DNA of 64,000 nt from Igneacidithiobacillus copahuensis (GTDB lineage Bacteria > Pseudomonadota > Gammaproteobacteria > Acidithiobacillales > Acidithiobacillaceae). Within the stretch, counting starts at the first letter, position 1; each line of letters opens with the position of its first letter. The notes beneath the pieces were generated by a model. That model searched no databases. It saw only the letters and a program-made list of their open reading frames with translations, and had not been told where the DNA came from. The stretch spans positions 1 to 64,000 of the forward strand of contig NZ_JAAXYO010000039.1 of assembly GCF_018854015.1 (NCBI RefSeq), read 5' to 3'. Below, piece after piece: positions 1 through 10,200 of the stretch. The position numbers were made by a program, and so were the translations under genes.

Positions 1-1
1 T

Positions 2-543
2 GACCCGCCATGGAAACAGGTTCAGAGCTTAATCACTCCAGCAGGCTGTCCAATCCAGGGGGGGCCACCTCACTCAGAGGATATGATCATGGGGTCTTTG
101 TTCCGCTCAAGATTATGCTCCCAGCGGCGGACGTACCCTGCATCCAACTCTCCTTGCACGCAAGTTTGGATCCAGAAGTACACTTCGCTGCCGGAGAGGC
201 TCTTGCGGAACTGCGGGACGACAACGTGCTCATCGTTGGTTCAGGCAACAGCTTTCATAACATGCGCGAGCTGATGGCTCGTGCAGGTAGTCCACAATCC
301 GAGTCGATTGGTTGGGAATTCGACGATTGGCTTACGAAGGCCATCACTACTGGTAGCGCAGAAAAAAGAAGAACAAGTCTACACCACTGGGTGGAGGCAC
401 CCGGTGCTCGTTTTGCTCATCCACGCGAAGAGCATCTCGCACCTCTGTTTGTGGTTGCTGGAGCAGCATGGGAAACCGTGGGAGAAAAGATTTTTGAAGA
501 TCATGCGCTAGGCGTCGTGGAGAGTGCTTTTATCTTCCGCTGA
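2..543 (+). pseudogene. 3' part of a LigB-family (DODA-type) extradiol dioxygenase, apparently frameshifted
   Basis: The frame ending at 543 reads like the C-terminal two thirds of class III extradiol ring-cleavage dioxygenases related to E. coli YgiD: RGYDHGVFVPL, IQLSL, VGSGNSFHNM (metal-ligand-type His) and EEHLAPLFVVAG (second His). That frame has a stop at 1-3 and its first ATG at 10, leaving only 177 codons against about 260 for the family. In the neighbouring frame, bases 2-57 read PPWKQVQSLITPAGCPIQ, which fits the family just upstream of the GYDHG motif. The frames meet at a run of seven G at 58-64, so one base gained or two lost there would restore one protein. The N-terminal metal ligands lie outside the window. 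A true pseudogene, a sequencing error and slippage are all possible. Confidence 0.7.
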
Positions 544-923
544 GTAGCGTCTGTTACGTCTTTCGGTATTTGGGAATCGGCGAAGCGAGTTATCCCGCGG
601 TCCGATGGCGGGATTGGGGGAAACAGTCCCTGGATAGGGTGGGACGGGTAGGAGGGTAGGAGAGACAGATTTCCCTTGGGTATGGCAGGAAGCTGGAGTC
701 GGTCCCGCAGTCCGAGTCCTTTGCGAAGGCTGTCCAGCGACGCGCGGTCATCGTCAAAGTCGCCTGCCTGTCCGCCTGCCTGTCCGCCTTCCTGACGGGC
801 TATCATGCGGGTCTGGAACTGCCCAAGCACCTGGGTTTCGATGGCGTCATCGAAGGCCCCGGAGATTTCCGGCAACCAGGCACGTTCCTGCGCGGCAACA
901 TCCCGTACGAGTAGCTTTTCCAT
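501..923 (-). CDS. Hypothetical protein, about 140 aa, unrecognised
   Basis: The reading frame starts at an ATG at 923 preceded by a good ribosome binding site (AAGGAGAG, about 6 bases upstream). The first 60 residues (MEKLLVRDVAAQERAWLPEI onward, then a short EGGQAGGQAG repeat) look protein-like. The last 60 residues are proline-rich and may not be a genuine fold. The 3' end overlaps the dioxygenase end convergently by 43 bases, which is unusual here. The repeat is encoded by a 12-base unit present twice near 760-790. I do not recognise a family; the gene could be a remnant. Confidence 0.3.
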   Translation of the reverse strand: MEKLLVRDVAAQERAWLPEISGAFDDAIETQVLGQFQTRMIARQEGGQAGGQAGDFDDDRASLDSLRKGLGLRDRLQLPAIPKGNLSLLPSYPSHPIQGLFPPIPPSDRGITRFADSQIPKDVTDATQRKIKALSTTPSA

Positions 924-1251
924 CGCGATCTCTCCTTGTGCGGTCTTCGATGAAAAGCAGCATACACCCGCCATGCGTCAGAATACGTCATATCGATTTT
1001 GCCTCGGTAAATGGGGTGATCTGACAGTCCTTGGGGGCGTCTCCCCGACCACGCAACCAGCTCTTCGAGAACTACGGATGCCAAAAATTGCGACACCTGC
1101 GCTCGTAGCAGCTTTTGCCAAATCTGCATCTAGCGTTGCCAAAGGTCGCGCGGCAACTGATTAGCAGCAAACAATCGCCTACGCCACACCCGTGCTTTTG
1201 TGATACAACGACAGCCCGCACCGCCCTCCCGGCGCCCACTGGTGATCGCTC
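924..1251. other. Intergenic stretch without a supported gene
   Basis: About 330 bases between the divergent hypothetical gene and the MFS transporter. Open frames exist on both strands but none has a convincing start, composition or family resemblance. No terminator hairpin or palindromic operator was found by eye. It presumably holds the promoters of the flanking genes. Confidence 0.5.
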
Positions 1252-2583
1252 ATGTCTCGGCATTCCATTATCCCCCTTCCCCATTCTGGCGTGCGTCGCG
1301 CTTTGGGCGCGGCAATGCTGGGCATGCTCCTGGATGGCTACGATCTCAGCATCATGGCCGTCGTGCTCCTGCCGCTACACAGTGCCTGGCATCTTCATGC
1401 CGCGGAAACCGGCCTGCTCATGGGCATGGCCCTGATCGGCTCGCTGCTCGGCGGACTGTTTGGCGGGATCTTCACGGATCGCTTTGGTAGACAGCGGCTT
1501 CTTATCCCCAACATGCTGTTGTACATTGGCGGGGCCTTGCTCAGCGCCTTGAGTCCCAACCTGGCGGTGCTCTTCGCGGGACGCCTGCTGACCGGACTCG
1601 CCGTCGGCTTAGACTACCCATTGGTCGCCACCATCGTCGCCGAATATACCCCGACAGCCCTGCGCGGAAACCGCTTTGCGCGGGTCAACATGGCCTGGTA
1701 CGTCGGGGCGTTGCTGTCCACTGCCGTTGGCTGGTCGTTGCTGTTTACCGGCTCCGAATCCTGGCGTTGGATGTTGGCAAGCGCGGCTATTCCCGCATTT
1801 GCCTTGCTCTGGCTGCGCCGGGGGCTACCGGAGTCGCCACGCTGGTTGGTGCGCCACGGCAGGACGGCAGAAGCCGATCTGGCGATTGTGCAATTACATC
1901 CCGAAAGCAGAGTCGCAGAACGACGAGCGATGCTGCAGAACTTTGCTGCGCCGGCCCGGTCCTGGCGCACTCTCCTGCAAAAGCCCTGGTTGCGCCGACT
2001 GTTTCTGAGCATCTTCCCGTGGTTTTGTCTGGATGTGGTCGGACTGGGGATTGCGCTGTATTTTCCCCTGGTACTGCGCAGCAACGGTTTTGCGCCTAGC
2101 GATGCGGCAGCTGCGGCGATCAACGCCGGCATCCTCTGCATCTCGGTCGTAGGCATCGGCTATATGATGACCCGGATCGACCGTTGGGGCCGCATCCCCC
2201 TGCAGAGTGCGGGGTTTTTCCTCATGGCTGCCGGTCTGCTGCTGTTTGCCCTGGCCGCTGCGCAAAACTGGGTGACCGGCATCTACGCCGCTTCCGCCCT
2301 CTATGCCCTGGGTGTCGGCATCGGTCCCGGGGTCACGGTCTTTGCATTTGCGACAGAACTTTTCCCGACCGAATTGCGTGCCAGTACAGCGGGGCTGGCT
2401 ACGGGGCTGTCCCGCGCCGGCGCCCTCCTCTCTGCCCTCCTCTTTCCCATCCTAGAAAAAAGTTGGGGCATCCCCCGCCTGCTGGTGCTACTAGCGGCCA
2501 TTTCTCTGCTCGCGGTTTGGGTAACCTGGCGCTACGGCATCGAGCCCCGGCAGAAAAGTCTCGAAGATCTGGAAAAGATATAG
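1252..2583 (+). CDS. MFS transporter, sugar/organic acid porter type
   Basis: A 443-residue inner-membrane protein with about 12 hydrophobic segments. An acidic residue lies in the first helix (LLDGYDLS, around residue 31). Motif A of the major facilitator superfamily lies in loop 2-3 (GGIFTDRFGRQR, about 71-82). The PESPRWL motif (193-199) marks the end of the N-terminal half in sugar and aromatic-acid porters, and the loop 8-9 counterpart (TRIDRWGR) is visible. The substrate cannot be told from sequence. It ends 25 bases before the convergent histidine kinase gene and is probably transcribed alone. A second, longer MFS protein of the same broad type lies at 11820. Confidence 0.85.
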   Translation: MSRHSIIPLPHSGVRRALGAAMLGMLLDGYDLSIMAVVLLPLHSAWHLHAAETGLLMGMALIGSLLGGLFGGIFTDRFGRQRLLIPNMLLYIGGALLSALSPNLAVLFAGRLLTGLAVGLDYPLVATIVAEYTPTALRGNRFARVNMAWYVGALLSTAVGWSLLFTGSESWRWMLASAAIPAFALLWLRRGLPESPRWLVRHGRTAEADLAIVQLHPESRVAERRAMLQNFAAPARSWRTLLQKPWLRRLFLSIFPWFCLDVVGLGIALYFPLVLRSNGFAPSDAAAAAINAGILCISVVGIGYMMTRIDRWGRIPLQSAGFFLMAAGLLLFALAAAQNWVTGIYAASALYALGVGIGPGVTVFAFATELFPTELRASTAGLATGLSRAGALLSALLFPILEKSWGIPRLLVLLAAISLLAVWVTWRYGIEPRQKSLEDLEKI

Positions 2584-2608
2584 TGCCGATGTGCTTCCCC
2601 CAACCGGA

Positions 2609-3856
2609 CTACCGCTTGGTGCTGGGTAGCAGCACTTCGGCATCTAACCCGCCCGCCGTTGCGGCGGCATAGTGCAGGCTCCCCCCTTGCTGGGCTAACA
2701 AGCGGTGGCAGAGCCGGATGCCCATGCCCGATCCATGACCGGTCTGGCGGGGCAGTGAACCCTCATTCATAGCGAAAATCATGGCGGCACTGAGCGGTTC
2801 CCCGCCTAGGTCGACCAAGCGAAAACGGCAGAAGCCTTCCTCACATCGGGCCTCCAGCCGGATGACACCACTGCCGTAACGCCGGCTGTTATCGAACAGG
2901 TTGCGAAAGACCCGCTCCAAAGCGATGGGACGACACAAAAAAGACCCGCCGGCAACCAGATTTTCTGCCACCTCCAATCCGTAGCGGTCCCTGGCGATGG
3001 CCGCCATCTCCTGAAACCATTGCGCAACGGGAATGGTGATTTGCTTTTCCCTTTCCCCGCCCTGCACCCAAGCCAGAAAATTGCCAAGCACCTCTTCCAT
3101 TTCTTCGACATCAGCGAGCATGGCGGGTTGTTCCCGTGCCCATTCATCGGCTGGCAGATGCAAGCTCAGCAGAAGGCGAGACAACGGGGTGCGCAGTTCG
3201 TGGGATATGCCGGTGAGGAGCAGAGTGCGCTCCTCGTGCAGACGATGCAGGTCCGCGGCCATACCCGCCAGAGTTCGTTCCAATTCCTGGATATCTTCGG
3301 GGGCATGGGGGCTGACAGGATAGCCATCCGAATATTCCCCGCGCAGCAGGCGCGGGGCAGAGCGCGCCAGTCGAGACAGAGGCCGGTTGACCTGCCAGAC
3401 GATCAGCCAGGCTCCCAGCAGAATCAGGAAGAGCATGATGAGCAGACGAACGAAGGTGAACGGATTGCCGATCAGGGCCACCCCCTGGATTGGGACGCCC
3501 AACCAGGACTGCCCCTGCTTGCCTCGCAACCAAACCCACAGCGTCCCCTCCTGCTCCTGTACCCGCAGTTGCGCGCCCTTGTCGATTTTGGCAAATGACT
3601 GTGCTACCTCTCGCCAAAAATAGGACTGCGGTATCGACCCCAGCGGCTGCGAAGACCGACTCCAGCCCAATTCCGTTGGCGGCCTGGCGACCAGGGTCTG
3701 ATCCACCTGCCAGAGCAGTTGCGCGAAACGTTGCGCCGCTGGATCGAAGACATAATTGTGGAACAGCAGATAGATCGAACCCTGACTGATCAGCAGGAGC
3801 AGACTGAGGAGTAGGAGGCTGCGACCGAGAGAGCTGCGAGGCCAGAGTCGACGCAT
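2609..3856 (-). CDS. Two-component sensor histidine kinase (EnvZ/QseC-like)
   Basis: A 415-residue membrane histidine kinase. The first transmembrane helix is at about 12-34, then a periplasmic sensor region of about 100 residues, a second helix at 135-155, a HAMP-like linker, and an H-box GISHELRTPLSR with phospho-acceptor His about 219. The N-box is RVFRNLFDNSRRYG (about 315-328). The glycine-rich ATP lid GHGSGMGIRL is at 373-382. The start chosen (3856) lies 2 bases after the response regulator stop, giving a translationally coupled regulator-kinase operon. The pair faces the RND efflux operon across a short intergenic region and is the obvious candidate regulator of it. The stimulus is unknown. 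Confidence 0.9.
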   Translation of the reverse strand: MRRLWPRSSLGRSLLLLSLLLLISQGSIYLLFHNYVFDPAAQRFAQLLWQVDQTLVARPPTELGWSRSSQPLGSIPQSYFWREVAQSFAKIDKGAQLRVQEQEGTLWVWLRGKQGQSWLGVPIQGVALIGNPFTFVRLLIMLFLILLGAWLIVWQVNRPLSRLARSAPRLLRGEYSDGYPVSPHAPEDIQELERTLAGMAADLHRLHEERTLLLTGISHELRTPLSRLLLSLHLPADEWAREQPAMLADVEEMEEVLGNFLAWVQGGEREKQITIPVAQWFQEMAAIARDRYGLEVAENLVAGGSFLCRPIALERVFRNLFDNSRRYGSGVIRLEARCEEGFCRFRLVDLGGEPLSAAMIFAMNEGSLPRQTGHGSGMGIRLCHRLLAQQGGSLHYAAATAGGLDAEVLLPSTKR

Positions 3857-3858
3857 TT

Positions 3859-4566
3859 TTACGGTTCTGCAACGAAGAGATAGCCCCTTCCCCATACGGT
3901 GCGGATATGGCGCTGCTCCCGTTGATCATCGCCAAGCAGTCGTCGTAAGCGCGAGACTTGCATATCGACGCTGCGATCTTCTGGGTCGAGACTGCGTTGC
4001 CGAGTTAGCCAGAGAAGTTTTTCCCGGCTCAAGACCTGTCCTTCGTGTTCGATCAGCACGGCCAAGGTAAGATATTCGCTGGTGGAAAGCTCCAGCTGTT
4101 TGCCATGCAGAAAAATTTCCTGTCGACCACGATCGAGGCGAAAGGGGCCGACGATCTGCTCTCCGGATTTCTCCAGGGTGGTCATCGACGAGCTACGCGT
4201 GCGTCGCAGGATCGCCTGAATTCTGGCGACCAGCTCGCGCGGATGAAAGGGTTTGGTGAGGTAATCATCCGCCCCCATTTCCAGACCGAGGATACGGTCC
4301 AGCTCATCATTGCGAGCGGTGAGGATAAGGATGGGGATCTGGGAGTCGCGGCGGATGCGCTGGCAAATCTGCAGCCCGTCCTCCTTGGGCAAACCGAGAT
4401 CAAGAACCAGCAGATCCGTTGCCCGCTCTTGCAGAATCCGCTCCAGTCCTTGCCCGTCTGGCCGGCTCTGCACGGCAAAACCAAAGGCGCGCAGATGCGA
4501 TTCCAGCAAGCTTCGTAGCCGAAGGTCATCTTCTACCACCAGTATCTGCACTTTGCCGTTTTCCAT
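3859..4566 (-). CDS. OmpR/PhoB-family response regulator
   Basis: A 235-residue regulator. The receiver domain (about 5-120) has the acidic pocket EDD at 12-14, phospho-acceptor Asp56 in VLDLGLP, the conserved Thr in LILTAR, and Lys in LTKPF. The winged-helix output domain (about 135-232) ends in the typical HIRTVWGRGYLF strand. It is the first gene of the regulator-kinase operon and is divergent from the RND operon, 166 bases away. The intergenic region carries TGTTACA-like half-sites suited to an OmpR-type dimer. Confidence 0.93.
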   Translation of the reverse strand: MENGKVQILVVEDDLRLRSLLESHLRAFGFAVQSRPDGQGLERILQERATDLLVLDLGLPKEDGLQICQRIRRDSQIPILILTARNDELDRILGLEMGADDYLTKPFHPRELVARIQAILRRTRSSSMTTLEKSGEQIVGPFRLDRGRQEIFLHGKQLELSTSEYLTLAVLIEHEGQVLSREKLLWLTRQRSLDPEDRSVDMQVSRLRRLLGDDQREQRHIRTVWGRGYLFVAEP

Positions 4567-4732
4567 GACACAACAATACCCCTACCGCGGCGCTCTCTCC
4601 AGGGGAAATTGTAACCAGACATCACCAAGGACCAGCGTGCGCCTATCTGTTACAAACTCACACCACCACCGCTCAGGATTGTTACAGGAGCGCTGGATAC
4701 ACTGAGCCCGTACTTTTCGCACGGGAGCTGCG
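4567..4732. promoter_or_regulatory. Divergent control region with TGTTACA half-sites
   Basis: Between the response regulator and the RND operon, TGTTACA occurs at 4648-4654 and again at 4680-4686, exactly 32 bases apart (about three helical turns). An inverted TGTAAC lies near 4610-4615. Repeated half-sites with helical phasing are typical of OmpR/PhoB-family binding regions. That this regulator binds here is an inference from position. Confidence 0.45.
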
Positions 4733-6202
4733 ATGGATAGGAAGTACCGTTGGTCCTTGCCATTTTTATTACCCATACTGTTGAGCGCTTGCGCCCCCGG
4801 ACCCAAGCTTCTGTTGCCCAAGATGCAGGGGCCGGAGCATTATCTTGCCGATCACAAGACCTGGGCTGGCAGCAGCCAGAAACTGCTATGGCAGGATAGC
4901 GCTCGGACAGAAGACTGGTGGCGTCTTTTCGGCTCAACTGTCCTGAATCAGGACCTGCACACCGCGCTGCGCGCCAATCCCGATATTCATCAAGCGCAAC
5001 TGACCCTGCTGCGCGCGCACCAGCTCGAAAAGGTTGCGGCCGCAGGGTTTGCCCCGCAGATCACTGGTAACGGTCAGTGGGCACGCAGCCGTGCGCTGCG
5101 CACCGGGGCCAACGGCGGAACCAGTTATCGCATTCCGGGCAATCCGTACTCCCTGCTCCTGGGCTCCGTGGAGGTCAGTTATAGCCCAGACCTTTTCGGC
5201 AGGACAACTGATCGTCTCCAGGATGCGCAGGCCCAAAAAAAGATCTCTCAGGCACAGCTCTCTGCTACCCAACAGATCGTCGCAGCTTCTGTAGCGAAGG
5301 CATTGATCAGCGCGGCGGCGGCCCAAGACCAGTGGCGCTCGGCCCAGCAAATCGCCGGGGCTGATGAGCACCTGCTGCATCTGATCCAGCAGGAATACCA
5401 TCTGGGGGCGAGCAACCTGCAGATCGTGCGTCAACAGGAGGCATTGACCGCCTCGGCCAAGGCTGCGGTCGTCCCTCTCCGGGTGGAGATGTCCCGCCAG
5501 CAGCACGCCTTGGCGACGTTACTCGGCCGTTACCCCGCGCAGGGTGCGCCTGCCCCGTCTCTCCAAGACATCCACGTACCCAAAGACATCCCTGCCGTGG
5601 TGCCTTCGCGTTTGCTGATGCAACGACCAGATATCGTCGCCGCCCGCGCAGCGGTACAGGCCGCGGCAGCCGAAGCGCATCTCGCGGCTGCCGATCGCTA
5701 CCCACAGATCGACATCAGTGCCGATTTAGGCAAAGCGGCACAGTCCGGGGCGCTGTTTTTCAGTCCCGTCTCTACCCTTTGGGGCCTAGCAGGCAGCGTG
5801 ATCGCACCAATTTATGAGGGTGGAGCCCTGCAGGCCCAGGAAAAGGCCGCGGTGGATACCTACAAGATCGCGGTCTCGCAATACCATCAGGTTGTACTCA
5901 CCGCGTTTCGCCAGGTCGCCGACGCATTGCGTGCCGTGCAGGGGGCTGATCAAAGCTACAGCCAGAGCCGGATGGCGGCCCAGGCTGCCGAGCAAGCACT
6001 GCACTTGGCGCAGGCACGTTATCGAGACGGGATAAGCAATTACGCTACGGTTCTCGACGCGGAAATCGCCAACGAAAAGGACCAACAGGCCTATTTACAG
6101 GCAAAAAGTGAGCGGTACCTGGATACCGCCGCATTGTTTCTGGCCATGGGCGAGGGTCCTTCGACTTCGTCCAACGATCTCCCACAGGATAGCCACCCAT
6201 GA
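4733..6202 (+). CDS. Outer membrane efflux lipoprotein, OprM/NodT (TolC-like) family
   Basis: 489 residues. A lipoprotein signal peptide ends in the lipobox LLSAC (Cys20). It is followed by the two-repeat outer membrane factor architecture: long Ala/Gln-rich helices that form the periplasmic tunnel, and the family motif around residue 300 (VVPSRLLMQRPDIVAARA). The length is normal for OprM-type proteins. A ribosome binding site GGGAGC precedes the ATG. It is the first gene of the efflux operon and overlaps the adaptor gene by 4 bases (ATGA). Having the outer membrane channel first is less common than adaptor-pump-channel but well known. Confidence 0.92.
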   Translation: MDRKYRWSLPFLLPILLSACAPGPKLLLPKMQGPEHYLADHKTWAGSSQKLLWQDSARTEDWWRLFGSTVLNQDLHTALRANPDIHQAQLTLLRAHQLEKVAAAGFAPQITGNGQWARSRALRTGANGGTSYRIPGNPYSLLLGSVEVSYSPDLFGRTTDRLQDAQAQKKISQAQLSATQQIVAASVAKALISAAAAQDQWRSAQQIAGADEHLLHLIQQEYHLGASNLQIVRQQEALTASAKAAVVPLRVEMSRQQHALATLLGRYPAQGAPAPSLQDIHVPKDIPAVVPSRLLMQRPDIVAARAAVQAAAAEAHLAAADRYPQIDISADLGKAAQSGALFFSPVSTLWGLAGSVIAPIYEGGALQAQEKAAVDTYKIAVSQYHQVVLTAFRQVADALRAVQGADQSYSQSRMAAQAAEQALHLAQARYRDGISNYATVLDAEIANEKDQQAYLQAKSERYLDTAALFLAMGEGPSTSSNDLPQDSHP

Positions 6203-7281
6203 AAAAATCCATTCCGATCGCGGTCTTCGGGATTCTCCTGCTGTTTGGTACGGTCTTCGCCCTGCATGCCTGGCGAGAAGATCGACTGGCGCAGGCACGC
6301 AAAGGGAATGCGCATCCCGTGGTTACGGTTTCCGCTGCCAAGGCCGCCTGGGCCACGATTACCCCGCAAAGTACTGCGGTTGGTCAGATCCGCGCGCAAC
6401 AAGGAGCAGCGCTGAGTCTGCAAACCGCCGGGGTCATCCGTAGCTTGCAGTTTCATTCTGGCGAAACGGTGCAGCAAGGACAGGTCCTGCTGCGTCTGGA
6501 TCCCGGCCCACTGCCAGGAGAGCTGAAAGAAGCGCAGGCACAGGCCAAGTTAGCCACTGTAAATGCCCAGCGGGCAGCGCAGGTCTATGCCATACACGGG
6601 ATCTCGACGGCCGAACTGGACAAGGCAAAGTACGGGGCGGAGGTGGCAAATGCCAAGGTGCGGTCCTTGCAGGAGAAACTCGCCAATACCGTGCTGCGAG
6701 CGCCGTTCTCCGGGGTGCTGGGTCTACGCAAGGTCGAGCTCGGGGAATATTTGTCGGCGGGCAAGGCAGCGGTTCGCCTGGAATCTCCACAAAATCTGCA
6801 GGTCGACTTTGCCGTTCCCCAAAATCTCGCCCCGTCTGTACGGGTAGGGGAGTCATTGCGTCTGCAGTCCCGTCAAGGGGAAAAGGGTCAGCAATTCGTC
6901 GCCCAGGTCATCGCCGTCGACAATCATGTGGATCAAGCAAACCGGGCCCTGACGGTGCGCGCGCAGATTCACAAGCCCGGCTTTCTGCGACCGGGGATGT
7001 TCGTACTGGTGAAGCTACCGACTATGTCGCCCGAGCGGCAACTGACGATTCCCCAGGTAGCCGTCGCCTATCACAGCTATGGCGATTTCGTGTATGTCCT
7101 CAAGCGTCAGGGACAGAACTGGATTGCCCAAGCCACCCCCGTCCAATTGGGCGCGGTGGAAGGGCAGAACGTGGTGGTGCGCAACGGTCTGCAGGCGGGC
7201 GATGAGGTGGTCACTGCAGGCCAGGTCAAATTGCACAACGGTGATCAGGTGCGCATCAACAACGCCGTTTCTCTTCATTAA
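6199..7281 (+). CDS. RND efflux periplasmic adaptor (membrane fusion protein, HlyD/AcrA family)
   Basis: 360 residues. An N-terminal membrane anchor (about 4-22) has no lipobox. Then come a barrel-sandwich/lipoyl half (GVIRSLQFHSGETVQQGQ), a short alpha-hairpin, the second lipoyl half (APFSGVLGLRKVELGEYL, about 169-186), a beta-barrel domain and a membrane-proximal domain ending in GDEVVTAGQVKLHNG. The length and the short hairpin match the MdtA/VexC-like adaptors of the HAE-1 group. It joins the channel and the pump; the pump gene starts 15 bases after its stop. Confidence 0.93.
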   Translation: MKKSIPIAVFGILLLFGTVFALHAWREDRLAQARKGNAHPVVTVSAAKAAWATITPQSTAVGQIRAQQGAALSLQTAGVIRSLQFHSGETVQQGQVLLRLDPGPLPGELKEAQAQAKLATVNAQRAAQVYAIHGISTAELDKAKYGAEVANAKVRSLQEKLANTVLRAPFSGVLGLRKVELGEYLSAGKAAVRLESPQNLQVDFAVPQNLAPSVRVGESLRLQSRQGEKGQQFVAQVIAVDNHVDQANRALTVRAQIHKPGFLRPGMFVLVKLPTMSPERQLTIPQVAVAYHSYGDFVYVLKRQGQNWIAQATPVQLGAVEGQNVVVRNGLQAGDEVVTAGQVKLHNGDQVRINNAVSLH

Positions 7282-7296
7282 GCTGCCAGGTGCTCC

Positions 7297-10200
7297 ATGC
7301 GATTTTTGTCTGCCTTCATTCATCGTCCCGTTCTTGCCGTTACCCTGATGGCGGCCCTGTTTCTGCTGGGGCTGCGCTCCTTGGGAATGATGCCAATCAC
7401 CGAGTTCCCACCTACCAAAAGTGGGCTGATCACGATCACCACCCATTACTTTGGTGCGACTCCCAAAACCGTGAATGCCTTCACCACGGCGCCACTGGAG
7501 AAGGCAGTCGCCCAAGTGCCGGGCATCAACTACATGACCGCGGTCAGCGAAAATGGAATCTCCATCATCACCTTGTATATGCAGATGGGGGTCAATCCCA
7601 ACGCCGCCCTATCGCAGGCACAGATCAAGGTCAACAGCGTCTTGAATCAATTGCCCAAGGGTGTCATGCAACCCGTGGTGGTGGAGATGCCGGGCTCCGG
7701 CGCGTATTTGATGTATCTCACGTTTTCAGGAAAGGGACTCAATCAGCAGCAGATTACCGATTACCTGACCCGCGTGGTGCAGCCCGCCATCCAGTCCGTC
7801 CCCGGGGTGGGTGTTACCTCCATCCTGCCGCCGGGTACGGGGCCAAACGGCAACACCTTCGCCATGCGAATCTGGTTGAATCCACAGAAAATGGCAGTCT
7901 TGGGCATCACTCCGGCAGAGGTGCGCGCGGCACTCCAGGCCAATGACTTTGTCAGTGCCGCGGGACGGCTGCGCGATACCAATACCGCGATCTCGATCAC
8001 GGCCAACACCGCCTTGCATAGCCCAAAGCAGTTTCGCGAATTGGTGGTGAAGACGGTGCATGGGGTACCGATCACCCTGGGGCAAATCGCGACGGTTTCC
8101 TTGGGCGCGCAGACCTATGACTCCTCGGTATTGGTGAACGGGCAGCCTGCCGTGAACCTGGGCGTCATGCAGGCACCGGGAAGCAACGCCCTGCAAATGG
8201 CCACCGGCGTGAAGAAGACCTTGCTGCAACTGGACAAGAGTATGCCGGCGGGAATGCAAGCCAAGGTACTCTACAATGGAGCGCAATTCGTCCGCAGTTC
8301 CATCCAGGAAGTATTGACCGATATTGGTCTGGCGCTGTTGATCGTCATCGTGGTGGTGTACCTGTTTCTCGGTTCCTGGCGGGCGCTGGTGGTTCCGGCC
8401 CTGGCCATTCCACTGGCCTTGGTCAGCGCCATGACCCTGCTGCACGCGCTTGGCTTTACCCTCAATCTTCTCACCCTGCTGGCCATGGTGCTCGCCATCG
8501 GCCTGGTGGTGGACGATGCCATCATCATCGTCGAAAACGTGCACCGCCATCTGGAACACGGTGCGACCCCGATCCATGCTGCCCTGCAGAGCGTGCGGGA
8601 GCTCAGCAGCCCCATCCTGGTCATGGCGAGCACCATTGTTGCGGTGTTCCTTCCCATGGTGCTACTGGGCGGCCTGGTAGGTCAGCTCTTCAGTGAGTTT
8701 GCCCTCACCATCGTCGCCACCGTTCTCATGTCGATGGTCAACGCCCTCGTTCTGGCGCCAATGTTGGCCTCCCGAGTGTTGCGGGGAGGTCAGCCGGGGC
8801 GTTTTGCAAGCTTGGTCGAGCGCGTATTCGATCGCCTGCGCGCGGCCTACGGCAGAGGATTGGCACGCAGTTTTACCCATCGCCCCGCTATACTCACCGG
8901 AGCCGCTTTGTTGGCCGTGGGGGTCGTGGGACTTTTCTGGCTGAGTCCGCAGGAGCTGGCTCCTCCGGCCAATCAAGGGATCGTCTATGTGAGTGGGCTC
9001 GCCCAAGCAACGGCGACCCTGGAGTATATGGACAAATACGATCGCTACCTGACCAAGACGGTCTTTGACCAGGTTCCGCAGCGAAGCGACAGTTTTGTGG
9101 TGAACGGGGTCGGTATCGGCGGCTTCCTGCTCAATAATGAGATGATGTCTGGGTTGGTACTGAAACCCAAGCGGGACGTGACCACGCAGGAGGTTCGCAG
9201 CCGCGTACAGAAGCTCTCGGCGCAGGTGCCGGGAATGCAGCTGGCGGCCTTCGGTCTGCCACCTCTCCCCGGTTCGGCCGTGGGCCTGCCGGTGCAGTTC
9301 GTGGTCAGCAGCACCTCCGGCAATTATCAGGAACTCAACCACGTGGGCGAAGCACTCGTCAAAAAGGCGCGTGCCAGCGGCCTGTTCAGCTTTGTCGCGA
9401 GCAATCTCGAGTACAACGACGTCGTACTGAAGATCCAGATTCACAAGAAAATGTTAGCCAATTTTGGACTGACCCTGGCCGCTGTCGGAAAAAGCCTGGC
9501 GACCCTCCTGGGTGGCAACTATGTCAATTACTTTAGTATGGATGGGCTTAGCTATCGGGTGGTTCCGCAGGTTCCCGTGGCCTTGCGCGCCAATCCGAAT
9601 CTGTTGCAGAACTACCAGATCCAGACACCTTCGGGTGCAGAGCTACCCCTATCCACCTTCGTCACACTTACGCAGGAGGTTGTTCCCACCTATCTGCCGC
9701 AATTCCAGAACCTGCCCGCAGTCACCATCGAGGCCAATCCGGCGCCAGGTGTGTCTTTGGCACAGGCGCTCAATTTTTTGCATCAGCAGGCCACAGGTCT
9801 GATGTCTAGTAGCGATCAGATCCATTACGCCGGCGTTTCCCGGCAATACGAGAAGCAGGGCAGTTCCCTGGCGATTACCTTTGCCTTTGCCTTGATCTTT
9901 GTATTACTCCTGCTCGCAGCCCAGTTCAATGGATTTCGGGATTCTCTGGTCGTTCTTGCCGGGGTGCCGCTTGCCGCCTTCGGGGCCTTGCTGCCAATTG
10001 CCCTAGGGTTGTCGAGTATCAACATCTATTCCGAAGTGGGAATGGTCATGCTGATTGGTCTGACCGCAAAGCAGGGGATTCTCATTGTTCAGTTCGCGCG
10101 ACAGTTGCAGGTCGAACGAGGATGGGAGCGGGCGTTGGCGGTACGCGAAGCGGCAGCACTGCGTCTACGGCCCATTCTCATGACGGTAGCCGCAATGATT

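Noticed and set aside
58..64. Programmed ribosomal frameshift at the G7 tract
   Set aside because: The dioxygenase family is not known to use frameshifting, and no stimulatory structure was evident. An indel or sequencing error is simpler.
803..1129. 108-codon minus-strand frame upstream of the 501-923 gene
   Set aside because: It overlaps the better-supported start at 923 in another frame, lacks a ribosome site and resembles nothing known to me.
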